NCBI GenBank assembly: GCA_963556255.1
Contig: OY744606.1
Coordinates: forward strand, 78,580,141-78,644,140
Source: Allolobophora icterica
Lineage: Eukaryota > Annelida > Clitellata > Crassiclitellata > Lumbricidae
DNA length: 64,000 nucleotides
Reading direction: 5' to 3'
The notes below the pieces were generated by a model. That model did not search any database. It worked only from the letters and a program-made list of their open reading frames with translations, and was not told the origin of the DNA. A program made the translations under genes and the position numbers. This document shows positions 54,351-64,000 of the stretch, piece after piece (within the stretch, counting starts at the first letter, position 1; each line of letters starts with the position of its first letter).

Positions 54351-54719
54351 GACATAAATACTTATTTACTAGATACATATATATATGTATATACATACAC
54401 ATATATACTGAGCGAGGTATGCATGGCTGTATGTTGTGAATATATATGTTGGACTATGAACTCAGGTTTCAGGGTTCATTAGCAAGTGTTTTTGTTTTTG
54501 GAATTTCCCCCTATATGTTATTGACCTATGCATTTGATAAGACAGATCTTATCCGATCGATGGCTATAGGCTGCTTTCTGTCAAGGTGTATATATAGACG
54601 CGAAAGATCTGATATCATCTGCTGGCTTATCGGAAATGTATCTTATTGAACAGGTGTCATGGTAGACGCGGTTCACTGCAGGCAGACACTAACCTACAGT
54701 ATACTACCAGTATACGTAC
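54351..54719. other. Unassigned DNA
   Basis: No gene or repeat family is recognised. Confidence 0.5.
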
Positions 54720-55135
54720 AGTAATTGTAATTAGTAACTTCTATTGCGTCGGTGTCTAATGCACAAGACTTCAACCGATGGCACAAAAAACTAAGCCGTA
54801 ATAAGGTCAATATCCAGAAGATCAGTCCGTAAGACAAAGAGGCAGCCTATGGTGGATAAGCAATTTGAAAAAGGTTAGTTTTAAGTTGAGAACGAAATGA
54901 AACAAGTGACTGAGCAGAGCGAACAGACACGGGGAAAGAAGTCCAAAACCTAGGTCCAGCAACCGAAAAAGCTCGTTCACCAAGGACAGTTCTTGATTTA
55001 GGTATGACCAGACAAAGATAATCAGATGACCTCGTTGAATAATGATAAATTTGAGGCATAACTGATTTTAAGTATTGTGGCTGGCCAGAGTTCAAAGTTT
55101 TATAAACTATAAGCTCCAATTTGACATTAATTCTT
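54720..55135 (-). pseudogene. LINE 3' end: RT C-terminus plus AATTAC-family 3' UTR
   Basis: The minus strand reads LELIVYKTLNSGQPQYL, then RSSDYLCLVIPKSRT, GERAFSVAGPRFWTSFPVSV, SLVSFRSQLKTNLF and a stop. The 3' UTR found in four other places follows, ending AGTTACTAATTACAATTAC. It is the anchor that links those copies to a LINE. Confidence 0.88.
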
Positions 55136-55189
55136 TGCTGAGGTTACGTGTTCATATTTGGATGTATACTAGCTCTGGCTCTGATTGGG

Positions 55190-55500
55190 TATAATAGGAT
55201 ACAATACAATGGAATAACAAAACAGTGCATTTCTGATATGGCATTATAGGATACAATACAAGACAATGCAATCATAAAACAATGCATTTCTGAAACGGCA
55301 TTATAGGATACAATACAAAACAATGCAATAGTGGAGCATAGTACATTTTATTTACGTTATTTTCGGTTACATGGCATTGAAATACGATTCAGCACAATGA
55401 TTAATCGAATATAATAGAATATAATAGAATACAATATACAAGGGTTTATACAATAGAATTCAATACAATGAAATACAATATAATACAATGATTAATGGAA
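55190..55500. repeat. Degenerate ACAAT array with a 58-bp repeat
   Basis: TGCATTTCTGA(T/A)A(T/C)GGCAT, then TATAGGATACAATACAA, occurs twice, 58 bp apart (about 55229 and 55287). Drifting AATACAAT words follow. Confidence 0.75.
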
Positions 55501-56142
55501 TATAATACGGTCTGATACATATCGTGACAATGCATTTGAGTGTACGCAGATGAACACGGATGTTTTTGACCAGCATCTGTGATTGTGTTTGGTTGATGCG
55601 AATGCAGTCAACTGTATCTCCTGTTTCCGCTTCGTTTGTTTTCCGTTGTCGCCAATGGCGTCGTTGGCCTTCGCGGTTCCATCGTCGTTTTCCCATTACG
55701 GCGTTTCTTGAGTCTTTTGCGTCGCAAGTCATGCGCGACGGAGGCTGATGTACGTGAACACGTGCCATCACTCGACTGTGAAATCAGAGAATCTGTAGTC
55801 GAATCTGTGCTGCTGATACGGTTCGTCTCAGTCTGAGGGAGGGAGGGAGGGAAGGACGGAGGAAGGGACGGAGGGAGGGAAGGGCGGAGAAAGGAACTGA
55901 TAGATGGACGGGTGGAGGATGAGAATCAGTTGAGGGAGTTCGTTTAGAGAAGACTCAGATATTCAGCACATTGTCGGTAACAGTTCTGGAAGAGAATTGG
56001 CTTGTTCCTTGTAAATATCTGTGTGTGTATATCTCTGTGTCTGTATGTCTATCTGTCTGTCTGTGTCTGTCTGTGTATATATCCAGTAAATACATGCATA
56101 TTTACACACATACGCACATATATACAGATATGATGACCCGCA
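55501..56142. other. Unassigned; (GGGA)n at 55836-55890
   Basis: Open frames on both strands at 55560-55830 have no recognised similarity. There is a short TGTCTGTC run near 56050. Confidence 0.5.
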
Positions 56143-56545
56143 GGGGTTTCATCGCAAGAATGTTATAATACCTAATCCAAACTTTATTAGTTAAATCTAA
56201 CCTAATTTCATCTTCACCAACTTATCATCATTTAAATTATCCATTGGGGTTTCATCATAAGAATGTTACCTTATCCAAACTTTATTAGTTAAATCTAACC
56301 TAATTTCATCTTCACCAACTTATCATCATTTAAATTATCCATTGGGGTTTCATCATAAGAATGTTATATACCTTATCCAAACTTTATTAGTTAAATCTAA
56401 CCTAATTTCATCTTCACCAACTTATCATCATTTAAATTATCCATTGGGGTTTCATCATAAGAATGTTATATACCTTATCCAAACTTTATTAGTTAAATCT
56501 AACCCAATTTCATCTTCACGAACTTATCATTTAACTTATCGATTG
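56143..56545. repeat. Tandem repeat of about 100 bp (4 units)
   Basis: Units begin GGGGTTTCATC(A/G)(T/C)AAGAATGTTA at 56143, 56246, 56344 and 56447 and are nearly identical. Length differences come from TATACC/TAATACC indels. Confidence 0.95.
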
Positions 56546-57409
56546 GTTTTTCTTATTCTGTGTATTGCGCCTTGTTTCGCATGCTTGTGTTTTGTAAGCC
56601 GCAGTGCGTCTGCAAGCGGTTCAATATAGAACATACTTACTTAGATATACGTGCATGTATACATACACAGAAAATACATACATACTTATATATATATATA
56701 TATATATACGTGTATGTATATACAAGTGACGCCTAAGTAGGAATGACAGTGATCTGTGGCCGCTGCTGCTGAAGCTGGAATTGTCTTCGTCTCTGCAGTC
56801 TGCGGTCGGTGCGTGCCATCAGCCAATGAATGGGTCGACCAATTAACGTCGGCAGGTGTTAGGATTGCGGGAACAGGTGTTAATGTCTCTGTGAATGAAT
56901 GACTGTCTCCTGTTGACACATGTCATAGGCCCCAACTCCCAAGGTAAGGTAGGGTAAAGTATGATATGTTGAGATAAGGTAAGGTATAAGGTATGGTAAG
57001 GTATTATAAGGTAAGGTAAAGTATGGTATGTTAAGATAAGGTAAGGTAAAGTAAGGTAAGGTAAAGTAAATCTAACACTGACGTCCTAACCCACACATCC
57101 AAAGGCGCTATATGAATGACCAGGTCCACTTGGATCGGGTCCTCGTTGTTTATCAATTGTCAGTCGTAATCGGAATTGTATTCGCAAATTTATTTAGCGC
57201 CGATACAAGGGAGACAGGTCGTCGTCGTCGTCGTCGTCGTCGGAGGCAGCGCTGTTAGGAGATACGACTAAACAGATCGTTAGAATGCGCAGGAAATCGA
57301 TCTCCGGTTTTGATTATTCGAAGACAAAAGACTCAAAGACAATTGAACCCCGAGAGGAACCACCGTTTGTTCTCCATACATGCGAGAAGGGTAATCCATA
57401 GTATATCCA
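56546..57409. other. Mostly unassigned; GGTAA and GTC repeats, LINE motif
   Basis: TA run at 56690-56708. GGTAA-type repeats at 56940-57070. A LINE-like AAAGGCGCTATATGAATGAC at 57102-57121. (GTC)8 at 57219-57242. No gene. Confidence 0.55.
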
Positions 57410-58045
<636 letters not shown>

Positions 58046-58399
58046 TTTGGAGGTCGGAAGAGAGTGGCAGAGCAGAAGATACGGAGGAACGAACAAACTG
58101 CGGAAGAGATTTTAGGGTAAGTATATATAGGGGATGTAGTAGAGTTGGGCAAAACCCCGTTGCTAGGTTGCGAGACGGTCAGCGTCCCAATAGTGGGAAG
58201 ATAAGAGGGTGAGGGAACTCGGGAGAAAACGACAGAGACAGGTCTGTGTGTAGCAAGGAGTAACGCTGCGAAAGCGTATACCTCATGCACCGGGGTCGTT
58301 CGAGAAAGTCCCAAGTAAACCACATCTAACCTTCCCTCCCCGACGACAAGAGAGTGACATCTACTGGCTTCCTGTTTGGGAGCGCATTACTTTTAATAA
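58046..58399. other. Unassigned DNA
   Basis: No feature is recognised. Confidence 0.5.
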
Positions 58400-58680
58400 G
58401 ACCATCATGCTCGATTGTATAGTATATGTGTTGTATCTGAACATTTGTAAAGCGCCTCTCACAGTGTTCGCTAAGCAGAGGCGCTCCCAGTGCGAAATAC
58501 CCAGTGAATAAGAAGTGGTTTTGAGACAGCGGAACGAGGCACTTGGGCCTTCATCTAATAAAGAGGCACGTGTCAATGGAGGGAGTTGATTCCAAAGAGC
58601 AGCACCAAAGCAAGAAAAGGCTCGAGTTTTGGCATAGTAGTGCAGGATCGTCCGATAAAAAGATCATGGCGGTTAAGCGA
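58400..58680 (-). pseudogene. LINE 3' end (HWER family)
   Basis: The minus strand gives TRAFSCFGAALWNQLPPLTR, ASFRCLKTTSYSLGISHWER, then GAGAGGCGCTTTACAAATGT. The SHWER ending and GCGCTTTA(T/C)AAAT terminus match 23.44 kb and the tail at 41.3 kb. Confidence 0.85.
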
Positions 58681-58789
58681 TCGATTGTTGGCACTGTTCC
58701 CGGCATACATCTATAGGAGCTCTGTGTTCCAGTCTCGAGTCAGCTGGTTGGCGATCGTTGCGCTCTGCAGTCTATGGAGATATACAGGT

Positions 58790-58915
58790 GCCACGTTGTC
58801 GCATTTCAACTCGAGCCCATCGTGCCTTCTCGCGTGTTGGACCGTCCCTCTGGAACAGTCTGCCACTGAGCTTACCTATACTCTTTCATTTGACTCTGAG
58901 CACTTGTTTTGATCT
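58790..58915 (+). pseudogene. LINE RT C-terminus
   Basis: The plus-strand frame from about 58828 gives AFSRVGPSLWNSLPLSLP, then a stop near 58912. It is close to, and convergent with, the minus-strand LINE end just upstream. Confidence 0.75.
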
Positions 58916-58967
58916 GTAGGTACAACACCTTTGTGATTCACTAAGATGTGCTATGTTAAGTGTTCTC

Positions 58968-59130
58968 ATACATACATACATACATACATACATACATACA
59001 TACATACATACATACATACATGCATACATGCATACATGCATACATGCATACATGCATGCATACATGCATACATGCATACATGCATACATGCATACATGCA
59101 TGCATGCATGCATGCATACATACATACATG
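58968..59130. repeat. (CATA)n/(CATG)n microsatellite
   Basis: CATA units pass into CATACATG and CATG units. All six frames are open because of the repeat. Confidence 0.96.
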
Positions 59131-59284
59131 ACCGACATTAATCCGACCTTCATCCGTGTAGTTAGAGGCTAAATAGGTGTAGCAAACCATAACTAACTAA
59201 CTAACTTAGGCAGACAATATAATAGACTATATTGAGTGTACACCAACATGCGATTAGCAGTTGGATCATTAAAGAATATTCTGA

Positions 59285-59570
59285 CTTACTCGGGTAAGAC
59301 ACGGCCGCCGTGTGCCTGGTCTGAATTTAGAGGGTGTTGTTCCAAGACGAGGACTACCAGAGTCCTAGGTTATTGAGAGAAGGCCTTGACTGTTACAGTT
59401 CGGTAGAGACCCTTACCGTGTTTCTCGCAAAGCAGAATCTACTAACTATATTGGTCGAGAACTGCCAGCACAGAGCCCTGGTAAGAAACCAATTCCATAA
59501 GTATACTTGTGAGGTCCGATGTCTTACACACGGAAAATGGAGCGCTAGTGAATGAGCTGGTGCCCTGCGG
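59285..59570 (+). repeat. Third, decayed LTR relic of the gypsy family
   Basis: Similar to 17180-17350 of the plus-strand LTR. Shared blocks are AGACCCTTACCGT, AAGCAGAAT(C/T), TTGGTCGA(G/T)AA(C/T)TGCCA, CACAGA, GGTAAG(A/G)AA, TGTGAGG(T/C)C and GGACATGGAGCG/GAAAATGGAGCG. Only the downstream part of an LTR is recognisable. No gag follows. Confidence 0.65.
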
Positions 59571-60130
59571 TTAGCTTTAGAGTAGCGCTTTAGTAATTGG
59601 GGGTGGGGGGGGGTATGTCCGGTCCGCGATCGCCACAGTTATACGGGCGTACACATACACACACATGCGCACACATACGCACACACACGCAAGCATAAAT
59701 TATACATGCGTAATGCTTGTGTACATTATGCAGATACAGCATGTGAATATTCTTCAACTTACCAACTCTGCAACTTTTAGTTTGTTCTCGGCCACGGTTT
59801 CGACGACGTGTTTCATCGTCATCTCCATTTACTTTAACGAATCTGGCAAACAATCTGGCAAATAAATTACCCACTTACTTACTCCCAAACCCACAGCGGG
59901 GTGAGGACGAGGGTGCAGGATGTCTTGGCGCGGGGCGTTAGACCCCGATGGCCGTTGAGGGATGATGATGCACGTCCCCCGGCAGAACGACAGAAGACAG
60001 ACCCGTCGTCGGGCCCTCTGGTCTGACTGGATCGACCAACTAACTACCAGTGCAACCATCAATCAAAGTTCGGATGCATTTTACTGACACCAACTATAGG
60101 CAGATATTATTATGCCTCTATAGAAAGACC
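59571..60130. other. Unassigned; short CA run and CG-rich stretch
   Basis: A CACACA/GCGCACACA run lies at 59650-59695. A GC-rich segment at 59885-60030 has no recognised identity. Confidence 0.5.
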
Positions 60131-60400
60131 TGCGCAGTAGTGTAGTCTTGTGGTTAGCGTGCTAGACTGTCAACCGAGAGGTGGGGGTTCAAATCCCCGC
60201 CAGGGCAGAAATTTCTTTGGAGATATCTGCTGCAACTGCTTTTCTTAGCCAACTCAGCTAAAATGAGTACAGTGACCGCACGCTGTCGGTCCGAAGGTGA
60301 GACGGCGAGGGAGAGGACGCCACCCGCCCTTATTTGCCGAGGCTAAGAAACATGAAGTCGCTAACGCTTCATAACCTTGGTGCCCCAGGGCTAGCTTAAG
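60131..60400 (+). mobile_element. tRNA-Asp-like SINE (or tRNA pseudogene with body)
   Basis: 60131-60207 can be laid out as a tRNA. The acceptor arm TGCGCAG/CAGGGCA pairs at 5 of 7. The A box is TAGTCTTGTGGTTAGCGTGC, the anticodon loop CTGTCAA (GTC, aspartate), and the T arm GGGGGTTCAAATCCCCG carries the B box. Imperfect stems argue against a working tRNA. A non-tRNA body follows, including AACTCAGCTAAAATGAGTAC and AGGCTAAGAAACATGAAGTC. Confidence 0.65.
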
Positions 60401-61135
60401 AGACAGTTAAAATGATAGACCTGATATTAACATGTCTGTGTAAATAGACGCGGTAGGCCTGTGTAACTAGTCCTGGTAGGACTGTATAGGCAGTTTGAAC
60501 CTTAATCACACAACAGTAGCGTAGGCCTATGAGCGAAGGGAAAATAGACGGCATGGTGACATGCTCGAGGAGCGCCGTGTCTGTGCATGGCTGGGCAACT
60601 TTCAAAGGACGCCTGCCCCTGTTATATTGGAGCCCGGTTGGGGTCGTGAAAGAGAGAGAGCGGCTTCATCTGCAGCGCCTATTGACAAGGTCAAGGACGA
60701 CCATTTATCATCGTGTCCGTCATTCCTTCCTTCCGTCTGTCTGTCTGTTCGTGATGTTCGTCTGTCTGTGTTCTTCTGTCCGTGATGCTCGTATCGTCCG
60801 CCCACCTGTTCGTTCTTCCGTTCGTCCTTTTGTGTTTGCGGTTAGCTGTCGAGGTCTTTCCTGTCGATGGTTGGGCGTTGTCGAGATGTCTATAGATTTT
60901 CGCCCAGGATGCGCCTGCGCTCGTTTGTCGTTTGCAATCGGTCGCACTGGTCATTTGCGCCCGGTCGGCGACAGGGCTCGGTCGGTCGGGTGAGGGACGC
61001 GCGTGTGTGTGTGTCCGTGCCAAGGCAACATCCTTCAACCGGTGCTTAGCCTCCTTCGACCGACACATCTTTTGCTTCTTGGTGCTGGCCGGACGGAATT
61101 GATCTAGTCCAGCCGTCGTCCGCTGTCTTATCTTG
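60401..61135. other. Unassigned; degenerate GTCTGTCCG words
   Basis: GTCTGTCTGTTCGT-type words at 60733-60830. A long open frame at 60529-60993 has no recognised similarity. Confidence 0.45.
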
Positions 61136-61275
61136 TGGGCGCGGTATCCGATTGGTTAGAGCGCTCGCCTTGTAACGCGCGGAAACGGGTTCGAACCAAC
61201 TCCACTGAGACGGTTATTGTGTAGGGATCTTGAGCAAGTTCTTGCACACAATTGCTCTAGCAAATAGAGGTGTGT
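61136..61275 (+). mobile_element. tRNA-Thr-like SINE, 3' truncated
   Basis: The best-preserved head of the family: A box CCGATTGGTTAGAGCGCTCG, anticodon loop CTTGTAA, B box CGGGTTCGAACC. GAGACGGTTATTGTGTAGGG and CACAATTGCTCT follow. The 3' part and tail are missing. Confidence 0.85.
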
Positions 61276-61609
61276 TGTTTTGTATTGAGCAATCGTTTTC
61301 TCCTATTTCAGAGCTTGATTTTTCAGACTGTTCCTGCTGTTTCTCATGCTTCGCACATTATTTGCTTTAACATAATTCTCATACACGTTTTTAAGTGTAG
61401 CATTTCTGTGGCGATCCTCGCTTAGACCGGTTTAGTTATAGCTGTGGCTGAATTGGACAACATGCTACTTCTGAATTCAAGTAGGGTTAATGACCGAATG
61501 TACCTCTTCATCGTATTTTCTCCTATTGTCCTTCAAATGGAGTGGCAATCATTTACCAATTTTCTTTGTAATTAGCTCATTTTAGTTCTTTCTTTCTATT
61601 TCCCTTCTA
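61276..61609. other. Unassigned DNA
   Basis: No gene. TTTTCTCCTATT words foreshadow the next tandem array. Confidence 0.5.
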
Positions 61610-62335
61610 ATTTAATGATCCTCTTTTCTCCTATTGTCGGTCTTACCCAGCCATAATCTCTTGTCTTATTTTGGGTCGAATTCAGCTATAATCTATTTTC
61701 GCTCTAATTCAGCCACGACCTTTTCTCCTATTTTCGGTGTAATTCATCAGTCATCACCTTTTCTCCTAATTTGGTCTAATTCGGCCATCATGTTTTCTCA
61801 TATTTTCGGTTTAATTCAATCATAATCTCCTCATAATCATGGGCGGCGATCCCGGGGGGGGGTCGAGGGGACAAGACCCCCACCTTTAAGAGTGGGGGGG
61901 GACACACCATACATTTGTCCCCCCAAATTTTGAAGAAACACCAAAAAAGGTCAACAAATTTTATCGCGCGTGAGCATGAAAAAATTTTGTTAAAAAAATG
62001 TTATATTGCGTGAGCGCGAAAAAATTTTTTTGACCTCTTTTTTGATCAGATCAGTTCAAAGGTCTTTTTTGACCAGATCATTTCAAAAGTGTCTCCCCAC
62101 CTGTCAAACAAGATCGTCGCCACTGCTCATAATATATTATTTCTAAGCCAGCCATCTTTTCTCCTGTGTTCGGTCTAATTCAACTGTAGTCTTATCCCTC
62201 TGAGCCACCCATCATCATTTCTCCTAATATCGGTCTAATTCAGCCTTCGTCTTCTCTCCTATATTCCAGTAAGTTCAATCGTAAACTTTGCTCCTACTCT
62301 GCCTCTGATTCAGTCATAATCATGTCTCCCTTGTT
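61610..62335. repeat. Degenerate tandem repeat, about 35-45 bp, interrupted by a transposon
   Basis: Units of CTTTTCTCCTATTTTCGGTC, TAATTCAGCCATAATC with many changes run from about 61628 to 61837 and resume at about 62140-62330. The gap is exactly the 288-bp element described next. Confidence 0.8.
61838..62125. mobile_element. hAT-like miniature transposon (288 bp)
   Basis: The ends CATGGGCGGCGATC and inverted CAGTGGCGACGATC form an imperfect terminal repeat. The 8-bp duplication CTCATAAT (61830-61837 and 62126-62133) is perfect. Internal GAGCATGAAAAAATTTTGTT-like units and CCCCCC/GGGGGG stretches are present. Confidence 0.92.
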
Positions 62336-62574
62336 GCGTCGTAATTCTGCCATCTCCCTTCCTTCCTTCCGCCTCTTCGCCGCCGCCGCCGCCGCTTCTC
62401 CTCTTCAACTGCGCCTCCAGTCGACAGTTCGTTGTATCACTTCCCCGCAGTTCGTGAGCTGCGTCACTCGGAGGCCTTCTTCTCCTCCTCCTTATCATCG
62501 TCGTAGACTTTCATTTGCCGTCTCTGCGCTGGCGCTGGAAGATTACAGAGGCTTTAATCAGATGTCGCCTGAGC
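62322..62574 (+). CDS. Possible first exon with mitochondrial-type presequence (speculative)
   Basis: An ATG opens an Arg/Ser/Ala-rich, acid-poor stretch (LLRRNSAISLPSFRLFAAAA..., LQLRLQSTVRC) like a mitochondrial targeting peptide. It continues in frame through ALEDYRGFNQMSPEQ to a donor-like CAG|GTAATC at about 62575. The ATG itself lies in the tandem repeat, Ala codons come from a GCC run, and no downstream exon is recognised. No function is assigned. Confidence 0.22.
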
Positions 62575-62579
62575 AGGTA

Positions 62580-63180
62580 ATCGGATCTGCCGTGCGCCGC
62601 GCAAGAATATCCTGATGAAAGGCGGCGCGTCTAATCACCAGAAGCAGTTATTGATGCAGCGACGACCGGATGGATGTAATCCCGCTCAGCTGCTGCCGGT
62701 GTGATGCCGAATCGGTTCCGCGGCGAAGACCGTTCCGACTGAGTCCGATTTCGTTGCAAGGGATGTCGCAGTATGATGTTGTCGTAACAGCAACAACAGT
62801 TTAATATGAAACAATAATACAGTAATAACCATAATTATAGTCAGTGTTGGCGTTATTTGGGCTGAACATGATTCTCCAAAAAGGAGGCGGCTGCAATCGG
62901 TTATTACACGGAACTGCTTTCTCCGGAAACCGCAATGGCACCACACCCGGCTCAGTCTGCGCGCTTCCGTTCCATGGCGAGCGACCGATGAGACGCCGGC
63001 GATGATGCCCTGTGGGGCGCAGGCGAAGCACGACGCCACAGCCTCCTCTTCTTTCTTGGCGATCAGGTATGGACTGGGGTCTGCGTCATGAGAGGGCTGG
63101 AAGACGCCGACGCCGCCGCCGTCAGAGAGAGACTTTAGGTTGGCTTCGAGAGGAGGTTCGTAGAAAAGACGCTACCGAAA
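62580..63180. other. CpG-rich unassigned DNA
   Basis: High CpG at 62590-62700 and 62930-63130, with a Cys-rich open frame on the minus strand (about 63039-62860) that I cannot place. It may be part of a promoter or exon region. Confidence 0.35.
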
Positions 63181-63475
63181 TGTATGTATGTGTACATGCA
63201 TAAGTACATTTTATGTGCACATTTATACGCATAGGTATATACATTCTGATGCATACCTACATGTATACATTCATATATACATACACACATAAATACATAC
63301 ATACATGCATATATACGTGCATACATATTCACACACATAGATAAATGCATGCATGCGCGTATACATACATATTTGCATACTTACAGACATACATATATCG
63401 ATACATGCATGTATACATACATGCATACACACGCCTACAGCCCTACACACACACATGCGTACTGGCATACACATT
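63181..63475. repeat. (CATA)-rich degenerate microsatellite
   Basis: ATACAT/TGCATA words with interruptions. Open frames are compositional. Confidence 0.88.
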
Positions 63476-63919
63476 TGCCAAAAGTCATTATTCTCAACTG
63501 CTTAAAGTGATCTAGATTTATTTCAACCCAAATCGCAGTAAAATAATAGCGATGTTTAGAAGCGGACATTTAGAGTGGCTTTCTTGCCGCAGTAGTCGTT
63601 CGTCACTAACCACTAAGCATTACCAGACAAACTGTGTCTATCTGCCGATGCAGATTCTACGAGGACCGGTGCAATCATCGCTCGTTGATTACTCGCGCCT
63701 ATCGACTCGCTCTTCGGAGACCCTGATGCCATGTTGAAGAATACACGGCCTCGAGCCGTAATACGAACTTTGCGTGAGAACCATTGATTACGGGTTGCAC
63801 GCCTCGGAAATGAACCGCCAACATCACACACTTGTTGGCAACGGGCGCTATATAATTTGACATGCATGTATAAAAAATTGACAAAATAAACGTTGAACTA
63901 TACAGACGAAGAGAATACG

Positions 63920-63927
<8 letters not shown>
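63476..63927. other. Unassigned; LINE 3' motif at 63840
   Basis: GGCAACGGGCGCTATATAAT (63837-63856), then TTGACATGCATG, is a LINE-type 3' end. The upstream coding part is not recognised. Confidence 0.5.
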
Positions 63928-63958
<31 letters not shown>

Positions 63959-63985
63959 TTTATATATATATAGATTTATATATAC
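63928..63985. repeat. (TA)n microsatellite
   Basis: TA runs interrupted by GATT at 63957-63976, close to the window end. Confidence 0.93.
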
Positions 63986-64000
63986 ATATACACCGAGGAA

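Noticed and set aside
55460..55836. Overlapping open frames on both strands in a GC-richer patch
   Set aside because: No recognisable domain, and both strands are equally open. Not enough to call a gene.
60131..60207. A functional tRNA-Asp gene
   Set aside because: Two mismatches in the acceptor arm, a weak anticodon stem and an attached SINE-like body favour a SINE or pseudogene.

Overview
The window looks like nuclear DNA of a marine invertebrate animal. It is AT-rich, densely packed with micro- and minisatellites, and littered with LINE, SINE and hAT-type DNA-transposon copies. No bacterial gene organisation is present. The hexamer AGGCCT (often TAGGCCTA) recurs many times and the mix of repeats recalls echinoderm or other invertebrate deuterostome genomes, but this placement is a guess. 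I found no host protein gene that I can name. Two short stretches (38.25 kb and 62.3 kb) could be isolated exons, at low confidence.

Layout. 1-11417: one complete Ty3/gypsy LTR retrotransposon on the minus strand, with two apparently identical LTRs of about 1.6 kb and a single uninterrupted 2362-codon gag-pol frame. 11.4-14.4 kb: LINE 3' ends and a 679-bp hAT-like element. 14512-17940: a second, diverged and truncated copy of the same retrotransposon family on the plus strand. Its LTR is about 2.8 kb, swollen by a tandem array of short hairpins whose stems vary in a compensatory way. 18-26.5 kb: LINE and SINE relics, a large ATC array and three DNA-transposon footprints. 26.7-27.5 kb: a CpG-rich island with palindromes. 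28-38 kb: mostly minisatellites and purine/pyrimidine tracts. 38.6-54 kb: SINEs, LINE 3' ends, hAT- and Mutator-like miniature elements and tandem repeats. 53.9 kb: a perfect 70-bp palindrome. 54.7-64 kb: more LINE ends, a third LTR relic of the gypsy family (about 59.3-59.6 kb), a tRNA-Asp-like and a tRNA-Thr-like SINE, and a miniature element inserted into a tandem array.

How the parts relate. The gypsy element carries every enzymatic domain for its own mobility (Gag, protease, reverse transcriptase, RNase H, integrase). The LINE fragments are almost all 3' ends: the reverse-transcriptase C-terminus, then a motif close to GCGCTATATAAA, then a short tandem tail, as 5'-truncating target-primed insertion would leave. 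SINEs share AAT-type tails and were probably mobilised by such LINEs. At least six miniature DNA elements retain perfect 8- or 10-bp target-site duplications, so their boundaries are certain to the base. The most unusual signal is the hairpin array in the plus-strand LTR (15.15-16.14 kb).
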